NCBI GenBank assembly: GCA_039807445.1
Contig: JBDHRG010000220.1
Coordinates: forward strand, 1-5,872
DNA length: 5,872 bases
Origin: JBDHRG01 sp039807445
GTDB lineage: Bacteria > Pseudomonadota > Gammaproteobacteria > Competibacterales > Competibacteraceae
Direction of reading: 5' to 3'
Shown: one piece after another, positions 1-4,758 of the stretch
How positions within the stretch are numbered: the first letter of the stretch is position 1
How the letters are laid out: every line of letters starts with the position of its first letter
Notes under the pieces: generated by a model
What the model was told of the DNA's origin: nothing
Databases searched by the model: none
The model's input: only the letters and a program-made list of their open reading frames with translations
Made by a program: the position numbers and the translations under genes

Positions 1-328
1 CAACCCGGTGTCGGTGGTCGTGACCTTCTACCAGTTCGTGCAGCCGGCGCTGCGGCGGCTGATGGGCATGCCGGCCGGTGAGCCGGTGCTGCTCGCGGCG
101 CGCACGCTCGAGCGGCTGAAGAAGCGCCCCGGGCGGGTCGAGTTCCAGCGTGGCATCCTCGCGCGCCAGCCCGACGGCACGATCGCGGTCAGGAGCACCG
201 GCGACCAGGGTTCGGGCATCTTGAGCTCGATGAGCCGCGCCAACTGCTTCATCGTGCTGTCCGACGACTCGCGTGGCGCCGAGCCCGGCGACTGGGTCGA
301 GGTGCAGCCCTTCGAGGGGCTGATGTGA
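1..328 (+). CDS. moeA: Molybdopterin molybdenumtransferase MoeA, C-terminal part (5' truncated by window)
   Basis: The reading frame is open from the left edge (first full codon at 2) and stops with TGA at 326-328, so only about the last 108 residues are seen. MoeA inserts molybdate into adenylylated molybdopterin, the last step of molybdenum cofactor synthesis, in the cytosol. The visible part begins with NPVSVVVTFYQFVQPALRRL, which matches the conserved Asn-Pro-Val-Ser segment near the end of the MPT-binding domain and the helix after it. The rest (about residues 35-108, with a REFQRG-like strand, a GDQGSGILSSMSRAN stretch and a closing GDWVEVQPF) fits the C-terminal beta-barrel domain IV, which usually ends the protein. 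The C-terminus looks intact. MoeA could be confused with the related eukaryotic-type gephyrin E domain, but in this genome type MoeA is the natural call. A G-rich tract follows directly after the stop. Confidence 0.93.
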   Translation, partial: NPVSVVVTFYQFVQPALRRLMGMPAGEPVLLAARTLERLKKRPGRVEFQRGILARQPDGTIAVRSTGDQGSGILSSMSRANCFIVLSDDSRGAEPGDWVEVQPFEGLM

Positions 329-331
329 GTC

Positions 332-353
332 GGGCGGGGGATGGGGATGGGGG
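332..353 (+). other. Putative G-quadruplex tract after moeA
   Basis: Four guanine runs lie in 22 bases: GGG (332-334), GGGGG (336-340), GGGG (343-346) and GGGGG (349-353), separated by loops of only one or two bases (C, AT, AT). This is the classical form for a stable intramolecular G-quadruplex on the coding strand, in DNA or in mRNA. It begins three bases after the moeA stop codon. It may affect the 3' end of the moeA transcript or read-through into crcB. The structure is inferred from sequence only. Confidence 0.5.
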
Positions 354-402
354 ATGAGCCACGGCCATTTTCCCATTCCTCATTACCCCTCGCCCATTCC
401 CC
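336..402. repeat. Imperfect inverted repeat between moeA and crcB
   Basis: The purine-rich left arm (336-357, GGGGATG-like units) is roughly complementary to a pyrimidine-rich right arm (378-402, with CCTCATTACCCC and CCCATTCCCC), with about 20 bases between them. The match is interrupted by several mismatches, so the hairpin is only approximate. It competes with the G-quadruplex tract, which is its left arm. No T-run follows, so it is not a standard intrinsic terminator. It resembles in design the heptamer repeat and opposite-strand arm on the other side of crcB. Confidence 0.4.
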
Positions 403-437
403 GGGAAGCAGGAGGCGCGTGTCCGGGTGAACCCCGC

Positions 438-449
438 ATGAGCCGATGA
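438..449 (+). other. Possible three-codon leader ORF overlapping the crcB start
   Basis: ATG AGC CGA TGA encodes Met-Ser-Arg-stop, and its TGA overlaps the crcB ATG as ATGA (446-449). This is the geometry of translational coupling. There is no strong Shine-Dalgarno close to either ATG (GGAGG at 411-415 is far from both, GGGTGAA at 425-431 is weak). It may be chance, since ATGA overlaps are easy to make. Confidence 0.2.
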
Positions 450-838
450 CCCCCTGGGGTCTGCTCGCCGTCGGCCTCGGTGCGGCGTTCGGTGCCTGGC
501 TGCGCTGGGCGCTCGGTTTGTGGCTGAACCCGCTGTTCGCGACCGTGCCGCTCGGCACGCTGGCGGCGAACCTGGTCGGCGGCCTGCTGATGGGCTGTGC
601 GCTCGGCGGCTTCCAGCAGTTCCAGGCGCTCGCGCCCGAGTGGCGGCTGTTCGTGATCACCGGCTTCCTCGGCGGTCTGACGACGTTCTCGACCTTCTCG
701 GCCGAGATCACCACGCTGCTCGCGCGCGGCGAGCTCGCCTGGGCGCTGGGAGGTGTGCTGCTGCACCTGCTCGGCTCGCTGGCGATGACCGGGCTGGGGC
801 TGTGGGGCATCGGATGGCTGTTGAGGGGGTGTCAGTGA
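446..838 (+). CDS. crcB: Fluoride ion channel CrcB (Fluc family)
   Basis: This 130-residue inner-membrane protein is a Fluc/CrcB channel, which lets fluoride leak out of the cytoplasm and so prevents its toxic build-up. Four hydrophobic segments are visible (about residues 4-26, 34-56, 66-93 and 98-126), as expected for the dual-topology dimer. Family signatures are all present: GAxxR at 16-20, GTLAANLVG at 37-45 with the pore Asn42, and GFLGGLTTFSTFS at 73-85, which carries the two phenylalanines of the fluoride path (F81, F84) and the Gly-Thr residues of the central sodium site. Length is normal for the family. Only one crcB is present, consistent with a homodimeric channel. The start at 446 gives a normal N-terminus, although no good ribosome binding site is seen. 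The stop codon merges into a heptamer tandem repeat. DUF190, often found beside crcB, follows. Confidence 0.95.
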   Translation: MTPWGLLAVGLGAAFGAWLRWALGLWLNPLFATVPLGTLAANLVGGLLMGCALGGFQQFQALAPEWRLFVITGFLGGLTTFSTFSAEITTLLARGELAWALGGVLLHLLGSLAMTGLGLWGIGWLLRGCQ

Positions 839-914
839 GTGAGGAGTGAGGAGTGAGGAGTGAGGAGTGAGGAGTGAGGAGTGAGGAGTGAGGAGTGAGG
901 AGTGAGGAGTGAGG
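837..914. repeat. Tandem heptamer array (GAGGAGT) x10
   Basis: Ten perfect, uninterrupted copies of GAGGAGT occupy 841-910, with a partial unit before (GAGT, 837-840) and after (GAGG, 911-914). The array begins inside the crcB stop codon (TGA 836-838). As the unit is 7 bp, every forward frame meets TGA within 21 bp, while all three reverse frames are open and spell a repeating Ser-Ser-Leu-Leu-Thr-Pro-His. On + each unit also offers a Shine-Dalgarno-like GAGGAG. Such arrays change copy number by strand slippage. The lack of any divergence between units implies recent expansion. Confidence 0.95.
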
Positions 915-955
915 GGAGGGCGCTGACCTTCTTTTCCTCCTCACCCCTCACTCCT
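905..955. repeat. 12-bp perfect inverted repeat at the end of the heptamer array
   Basis: AGGAGTGAGGGG (905-916) is exactly complementary to CCCCTCACTCCT (944-955), with a 27-base loop. The right arm lies outside the array and is effectively an opposite-strand copy of it. It could also pair out of register with other array units with one mismatch. It can form a hairpin in the RNA between crcB and the DUF190 gene. There is no U-tract after the right arm, so termination is uncertain. The arm ends about ten bases before the DUF190 ribosome binding site. Confidence 0.75.
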
Positions 956-980
956 GACCCTTCATCGGAGAGCACGACGA

Positions 981-1307
981 ATGAGCGACTCCCTGACGCG
1001 CGGCGTGTGCTTGCGCTTCTACCTGGGCGAGCGCGACCGCCATGGCAGCCGGCTCGCCTACGAATGGCTGCTCGACGAGGCGCAGCGTCTCGACCTGCCC
1101 GGCGGCTCGGCCTTCCGCGCGATCGCCGGTTTCGGCCGCAGCCACCGCCTGCACGAGCAGCGCTTCTTCGAGCTGGCCGGCGACTGCCCGCTGCTGCTGG
1201 TGTTCGAGCTGACCGAGGCGCAGGAAGCTGCACTGCTCGAGCGCCTGCGCGGCGAAGGCTTCCATGCCTTCTACACGCGCTCGACGGTCGAGTACGGCAT
1301 GGTCTGA
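981..1307 (+). CDS. DUF190 family PII-like protein
   Basis: The 108-residue soluble protein matches the DUF190 family (PF02641), whose members have a PII-like ferredoxin fold. Visible family features are the first strand (CLRFYLGERDRH, about 9-20), the helix with LAYEWLLDEAQRLDLPGGSAFRAIAGFGRSH spread over about 25-55, a second strand (PLLLVFELT, about 72-80) and a closing helix and strand ending in the family-typical YTRSTVEYG region (about 99-106). Biochemical function is not established. Because DUF190 genes commonly sit next to crcB, a regulatory or sensory role linked to fluoride or ion export is often assumed, which is inference. The ATG at 981 has GGAGAG at 968-973 as a ribosome binding site. 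The MFS gene starts 12 bp after its stop, which suggests an operon. Confidence 0.88.
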   Translation: MSDSLTRGVCLRFYLGERDRHGSRLAYEWLLDEAQRLDLPGGSAFRAIAGFGRSHRLHEQRFFELAGDCPLLLVFELTEAQEAALLERLRGEGFHAFYTRSTVEYGMV

Positions 1308-1319
1308 GCGTCCGCGGAC

Positions 1320-2498
1320 ATGCCGCTCTGGCGCCGCCTCGCCGCCCTGCCCGCGACGGTGTGGCTGTTCGGCTGCGTCAGCCTGCTCAACGATGCCGCG
1401 AGCGATCTGGTCTACCCGCTGATGCCGCTGTACCTGAGCGCAGTGCTGATGGCCGGTCCGCGTGCGCTCGGGCTGATCGAAGGGCTGGCCGAAGCCGCCG
1501 GCAGCCTGCTGAAGCTCGCCTCTGGCGTGCTCGCCGACCGCTTCGGCCACATCAAGGCGTGGGTGGTCGGTGGCTACGGCCTCGCGGCGCTGGCGCGGCC
1601 GCTGCTCGCCTTCGCCGGCGCGTGGCCGACGGTGCTGCTGCTGCGCTTCGCCGACCGCGTCGGCAAGGGCTTGCGCACCTCGCCGCGCGACGCGCTGCTG
1701 GCGCGCGCGGTCGGTGCGGGCGAGCGAGGCCTGGCGTTCGGCCTGCAGCGCGCGATGGACAACGCCGGTGCGGTGCTCGGCCCGCTGGCGGCGGCCGGGC
1801 TGCTGGCCTCGGGGCTGTCGCTGCGCGAGGTGTTGCTGTGGGCGGCGCTGCCGGGCACGCTGGTGGTCGCGCTGACGCTGGCGATCCGCGAGCCGCCGGT
1901 CGCGTCGGCCGCTGCGCGCGCGGCGATGGACTGGCGCTTTGGCAGCCTGCCGCCGCGCCTGCGCCGCTACCTGGCGGTGCTGGCGCTGTTCACGCTCGGC
2001 AACTCGTCGAACATGTTCCTGCTGCTGCGCGCGCGCGAGCTCGGCTTGGCCGAGGTGCAGGTGCCGCTGATCTGGGCGCTGGCTGCGCTGGTGGCGACGG
2101 CGCTGTCGGCGCCGCTCGCGGCGGCGTCCGACCGCATCGGGAGGCGGCCGCTGATCGTCGCCGGCTGGCTGCTGTACGGCGCCGTGTACTTGGCGCTCGG
2201 TCTGGTCGACGCGCCTGGATGGGGGCTGTGGCCGCTGCTGGCGCTGTACGGCGTCTTCCTCGCCGCGACCGAGGGCGCCGAAAAGGCGCTGGTCGCCGAC
2301 CTCGCCCCCACCGGGCGCCTCGGCACCGCCTACGGCTGGTTCAACCTGATCGCCGGGCTGATGCTGCTGCCGGCTTCGCTCGCCTTCGGCGCGCTGTGGC
2401 AGGGCTTCGGCGCCCCGGCCGCCTTCGGCTTCGGCGCCGGCTGTGCGTTCGCCGCGGCGGCGCTGCTGCGGTCGTGGGTGTTCGCAGGCGAGTCCTGA
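1320..2498 (+). CDS. MFS transporter, 12-TM permease
   Basis: The 392-residue protein is a major facilitator superfamily secondary transporter of the inner membrane. Two six-helix halves are visible. The first half carries LLNDAASDLVYPLMPLYL (about 22-39), motif A as GVLADRFGHIK (69-79) between TM2 and TM3, and a subgroup-typical RFADRVGKGLRTSPRDALL (109-127). The second half has its own motif A-like loop, APLAAASDRIGRRPLIV (about 265-281), and ATEGAEKALVADLAP (about 316-330). This motif set occurs in a prokaryotic MFS subgroup whose substrates are mostly unknown and often annotated as multidrug or tetracycline-like. Substrate cannot be read from sequence. The start at 1320 gives the normal N-terminus, but the ribosome binding site is poor (GCGGA directly before ATG), so translation may be coupled to the DUF190 gene ending 12 bp upstream. 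A link to fluoride export is only guilt by association. Confidence 0.92.
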   Translation: MPLWRRLAALPATVWLFGCVSLLNDAASDLVYPLMPLYLSAVLMAGPRALGLIEGLAEAAGSLLKLASGVLADRFGHIKAWVVGGYGLAALARPLLAFAGAWPTVLLLRFADRVGKGLRTSPRDALLARAVGAGERGLAFGLQRAMDNAGAVLGPLAAAGLLASGLSLREVLLWAALPGTLVVALTLAIREPPVASAAARAAMDWRFGSLPPRLRRYLAVLALFTLGNSSNMFLLLRARELGLAEVQVPLIWALAALVATALSAPLAAASDRIGRRPLIVAGWLLYGAVYLALGLVDAPGWGLWPLLALYGVFLAATEGAEKALVADLAPTGRLGTAYGWFNLIAGLMLLPASLAFGALWQGFGAPAAFGFGAGCAFAAAALLRSWVFAGES

Positions 2499-2615
2499 TC
2501 AGAGCAGAGTTCGTCTATTGAGTGTCGAGCGTGCTTGCCGCTTGGTCCTCGCGGTGAAGGTGTCGGGTGGCTGCGTGGACGCGGCCGGGCGGAGCATCGC
2601 GGCAGCGATCGCAGC

Positions 2616-2621
2616 TACACT
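2616..2621 (+). promoter_or_regulatory. Candidate -10 box upstream of the DUF29 gene
   Basis: TACACT resembles the sigma70 -10 hexamer and lies about 33 bases before the DUF29 start. No convincing -35 box is seen 16-18 bp further upstream. The 155-bp gap after the MFS stop otherwise shows no gene and no clear terminator, which supports a separate promoter for the DUF29 gene somewhere in it. Confidence 0.25.
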
Positions 2622-2653
2622 GCCCGGCAAGGCCGGCACCGCGGGAGAACGCC

Positions 2654-3103
2654 ATGGGCACTTCGAGCAGCAGATACGACAGTGATTTCTATGGCTGGAC
2701 GGTGGAGCAAGCCGAGGTGCTGCACTCGGGCCGGCTCGATCGGCTCGACATCGCGCACGTCCTGGAGGAGATCGAGAGCATGGGCCGCAGCGAGCGCGCG
2801 CAACTGGAGAGCCGTCTGGCCGTGCTGCTGGCCCAGCTGCTGAAATGGGAGTTCCAGCCGGGGTTCCGCTCGCGCAGTTGGCGGCTGACGATCAAGGAGC
2901 AGCGGCGGCAGGTCGATCGCCTGCTGCGGCGCAACCCGAGCCTCGAGCGCGTGCTCGACGAAAGCCTGGCTGAGGCCTGCCAGGATGCGCTGCTGATGGC
3001 GGAGCGCGAAACCGGACTGGAAGGGGTGTTCCCGCAACGCTGCCCGTACAGTTTCGAGCAGATCGTCGAGCCGGATTTCATCCCCGGAGCCGAAATGCCC
3101 TGA
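2654..3103 (+). CDS. DUF29 family protein
   Basis: The 149-residue cytosolic protein has the complete signature order of DUF29 (PF01724): YDSDFYGWT near the N-terminus (8-16), a central LDIAHVLEEIESMGRSER (31-48), then LLKWEFQP (62-69), SWRLTIKEQR (75-84), and a C-terminal ETGL followed by FPQRCPYSFEQIVEPDFIP. The function is unknown; no catalytic residues are established. The family is alpha-helical, common in cyanobacteria and proteobacteria, and often present in several copies. The frame is open upstream to 2567, but the ATG at 2654 is chosen because GGGAG (2643-2647) sits six bases before it and the family's N-terminus starts just after it. The gene stands alone between the MFS gene and a convergent AI-2E gene. 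Confidence 0.9.
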   Translation: MGTSSSRYDSDFYGWTVEQAEVLHSGRLDRLDIAHVLEEIESMGRSERAQLESRLAVLLAQLLKWEFQPGFRSRSWRLTIKEQRRQVDRLLRRNPSLERVLDESLAEACQDALLMAERETGLEGVFPQRCPYSFEQIVEPDFIPGAEMP

Positions 3104-3104
3104 C

Positions 3105-3149
3105 GCCCGCCGGCCCGTTCTGGCAGCGCGGTCCGCGCGGCAGGCGGGC
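3105..3149. terminator. GC-rich inverted repeat between convergent genes
   Basis: GCCCGCC (3105-3111) is complementary to GGCGGGC (3143-3149), and a smaller inner dyad (GCGC 3126-3129 with GCGC 3135-3138) lies in the loop. The repeat starts two bases after the DUF29 stop and ends before the AI-2E stop on the other strand. Its place suits a bidirectional terminator, but there is no T-run on either strand, so intrinsic termination is doubtful. Confidence 0.3.
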
Positions 3150-3165
3150 CGGGCGAGCGTCGTGC

Positions 3166-4251
3166 TCAGCGCGAAGCTTCCTCTCCCGCCTGCGCTTCCG
3201 CGTTCGTCGCCATCTCCGCGCGCCGCCCCTCGGTCAGCTCGCGCACCAGCGTGTAGGCCAGCGCCAGCAGCGTCGGGCCGATGAACACGCCGGTCAGGCC
3301 GAAGGCGAAGGCGCCGCCGAGCACGCCGAGGAACACGAACAGGAACGGCAGGTCGACGCCGCGGCCGATCAAGAGCGGGCGCAGCACGTTGTCGGCGCCG
3401 CCGACCGCCAGCGCCCCCCAGACCGCCAGGAACACCGCCCAGCCGACCGCACCGGCCTTGTACAGCCCGATCGCGGCCGGGATCCACAGCAGCGCCGGCC
3501 CCAGCGGGATGAACGACAGGAAGAAGGTCAAGAAGCCGAGGAACAGCGCATTGTTGACCCCGGCGATCCAGAAGCCGAACCACGCCAGCCCGGCTTGCGC
3601 CAGCGAGGTGCCGAGGATGCCGTAGACCACGCTGCCGATGGTCTGCTGCGCCACGCGCAGCAGCCGCCCGGCGCGCGGGCCGATCAGGTGCGCGGTCACC
3701 GCGCGCAGCTTGGCGGCCCAGCGCGTGCCGTCGCGCAGCATGAAGAACAGCATCGCCAGGCTCAGCGCCAGGTGCAGGATGCCCTGGCCGAGGCCGGCAC
3801 CGGCGGCGAGCAGCAGATCGCGCAAGGGCCCCAGGTACTTCTTCAGCTCGGCGACCAGCCGCGAACCGTCGTTCTCGAAGGTCTGCCAGTAGCGCAGCAG
3901 GTCTTCGCCGACCAGCGGCAGCTGGGCGAGCCAGCTCGGCGGCGAGGGCAGACCCTGGTCGAACGCTTCGCCGGCGCGCTCGGCCAGCCACGATACCAGT
4001 TCGGTCAGGCTGGGCACGATCATCAGCACTGGCAGCAGCAGCAACGCCGCCATCAGCGCCGTCAGCAGCGCCGCCGCGGCGCCGGAGCCGAGGTGGCGCC
4101 GATCGAGCAGCCACTCGTGCACCGGACCGAGCGAGATCGCCAGGATCAGCGCCCAGATCAGCGCCGACATGAACGGCGCCAGCACCAGGTAGCAGCCGGT
4201 CACCAGCAGCATCAGGAGCGCGGCGCCGGCCAAGCGGGTGAAGTCCTGCAT
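3166..4251 (-). CDS. AI-2E family (PerM/YhhT/TqsA-like) membrane transporter
   Basis: The 361-residue inner-membrane protein belongs to the AI-2E transporter family (PF01594). Seven to eight hydrophobic helices are visible: two near the N-terminus (about 7-24 and 26-43), one at about 55-80, then a long amphipathic soluble stretch (about 82-145), and a C-terminal block of helices. The family hallmark DNVLRPLLIGRG is at about 287-298, followed by GLTGVFIGPTLLAL at about 318-331. The name comes from E. coli TqsA, implicated in autoinducer-2 export, but members also act as Na+/H+ antiporters or have unknown roles, so the substrate is not assigned. The tail after residue 337 is charged. A longer frame starts at 4272, but 4251 is chosen because AGAGAGG (complement of 4261-4267) lies nine bases before it, while the upper ATG has no usable site. 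It diverges from the SIR2-like remnant and converges on DUF29. Confidence 0.9.
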   Translation of the reverse strand: MQDFTRLAGAALLMLLVTGCYLVLAPFMSALIWALILAISLGPVHEWLLDRRHLGSGAAAALLTALMAALLLLPVLMIVPSLTELVSWLAERAGEAFDQGLPSPPSWLAQLPLVGEDLLRYWQTFENDGSRLVAELKKYLGPLRDLLLAAGAGLGQGILHLALSLAMLFFMLRDGTRWAAKLRAVTAHLIGPRAGRLLRVAQQTIGSVVYGILGTSLAQAGLAWFGFWIAGVNNALFLGFLTFFLSFIPLGPALLWIPAAIGLYKAGAVGWAVFLAVWGALAVGGADNVLRPLLIGRGVDLPFLFVFLGVLGGAFAFGLTGVFIGPTLLALAYTLVRELTEGRRAEMATNAEAQAGEEASR

Positions 4252-4260
4252 GTTCGATGT

Positions 4261-4267
4261 CCTCTCT
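4261..4267 (-). promoter_or_regulatory. Ribosome binding site fixing the AI-2E start at 4251
   Basis: On the minus strand this reads AGAGAGG, a good Shine-Dalgarno match with a nine-base spacer to the ATG at 4249-4251. It lies inside the longer alternative frame that would start at 4272, which argues against that start. Confidence 0.6.
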
Positions 4268-4342
4268 AGCATGTCCTCGACTGCGGGATACCGCCGTGCG
4301 GGGGAACGCTGCGTTGGTCAGCGTTCCGCGTGCCCCGCCGAC

Positions 4343-4348
4343 TAATAT
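4343..4348 (+). promoter_or_regulatory. Candidate -10 box upstream of the SIR2-like remnant
   Basis: TAATAT stands out in an otherwise GC-rich 129-bp divergent gap between the AI-2E gene and the SIR2-like remnant, 32 bases before the chosen ATG at 4381. TTGGTC (4314-4319) resembles a -35 box but is 23 bp away, which is too far for a normal sigma70 promoter. Confidence 0.3.
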
Positions 4349-4380
4349 GGCTGAGGGCGATGACAGCGGAAGGTGCGCCG

Positions 4381-4668
4381 ATGGCGGAAGTGGAGGAATC
4401 CTGGGAAGAACTGCTCGCCCACATCGAGGACGGGAACGTGATCCCGAACGTGATCCCGGTGGTGGGAGCGGAGCTGCGCTGCGTCGCCGACGGCGGCGGC
4501 AGCCGTCCGCTGTACCGGCTGATCGCCGAGCGGCTGCTCGAGCGCTACGGCTTGCACGCGGGCGAGGGCGGCGAGCGGCTTCGGCCGCACCACGAGCTGA
4601 ACGATGCGGTCAGTGCGCTGGCGCGTGCGGGGCGGCGCATCCCCGACCTCTACCGCCCGGTCAAGAGG
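4381..4668 (+). pseudogene. SIR2-like domain protein, N-terminal remnant
   Basis: Only about 96 codons are recognisable. SWEELLAHIEDG (7-18), the hydrophobic-glycine segment VIPVVGAELR (24-33), PLYRLIAERLLERYGL (43-58), HELNDAVSALARAGRRIPDLYR (71-92) and VKR resemble the N-terminus of SIR2-like proteins (SIR2_2-type), which bind or hydrolyse NAD+ and are frequent in antiphage and stress proteins, often fused to other domains. The intact family is several hundred residues longer and carries its catalytic part after this region, so activity is not expected. Homology stops at about 4668. The same frame stays open to a TGA at 5449-5451, but from 4759 it runs antisense through rnt and is not a natural protein. 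ATG 4381 has GGAAGG (4368-4373) seven bases upstream, so the original start seems intact. The residues 19-26 are NVIPNVIP, a duplication. Family assignment is from memory of motif patterns. Confidence 0.6.
4434..4457 (+). repeat. 12-bp in-frame tandem duplication inside the SIR2-like remnant
   Basis: GAACGTGATCCC occurs twice head to tail (4434-4445 and 4446-4457) with no mismatch, giving Asn-Val-Ile-Pro twice just before the Val-Val-Gly-Ala motif. Relatives as I remember them have one copy. Perfect identity suggests a recent slippage event. Confidence 0.85.
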
Positions 4669-4758
4669 GCAGGCTCGCGAATCCTTCGCAGCGTAGGCGA
4701 TGCGCCACCCTTGTCCACGGCAGCCACCGCGAGCGGCACCGTGTCGTGGCTGAGCGGA
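4669..4758. other. Junction region with two small hairpins after the SIR2-like remnant
   Basis: This 90-bp stretch separates the end of SIR2-like homology from the rnt stop codon. It contains GCGAA-TCC-TTCGC (stem 4677-4681 with 4685-4689) and GGCG-ATG-CGCC (stem 4696-4699 with 4703-4706). I recognise no gene in it. On the minus strand it is the 3' flank of rnt, so the hairpins could end or protect that transcript, but no T-run follows. It may be foreign or leftover DNA from the event that removed the rest of the SIR2-like gene. Confidence 0.4.

Noticed and set aside
329..460. Fluoride riboswitch upstream of crcB (GCCGATGACCCC at 442-453 resembles the 3' end of that aptamer, and GGGGATGG its 5' end).
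   Set aside because: The two pieces are about 100 bases apart instead of near 50, the right piece overlaps the crcB start codon, and no matching stem and pseudoknot partners could be paired.
28..810. A 260-codon minus-strand frame opposite moeA and crcB.
   Set aside because: Pro/Ser/Arg-rich antisense shadow; both + strand proteins are well recognised.
837..914. CRISPR array.
   Set aside because: The units are 7 bp and directly adjacent with no spacers; this is a simple tandem repeat.
708..1233. Reverse-strand proteins with repeating Ser-Ser-Leu-Leu-Thr-Pro-His.
   Set aside because: The repeat arises because the heptamer lacks stops on the minus strand; the frames otherwise mirror crcB and DUF190.
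902..2521. A 539-codon frame on + across the DUF190 and MFS genes.
   Set aside because: It is a shifted frame over two clear genes, with arginine/alanine-rich low-complexity translation typical of GC-rich shadows.
3105..3149. Strong rho-independent terminator.
   Set aside because: The stem is GC-rich but has no T-run on either strand, so it is kept only as a low-confidence terminator.
2615..4114. A 499-codon minus-strand frame over DUF29 and the AI-2E gene.
   Set aside because: It is out of frame with the recognised AI-2E protein and antisense to DUF29, with no family motif.
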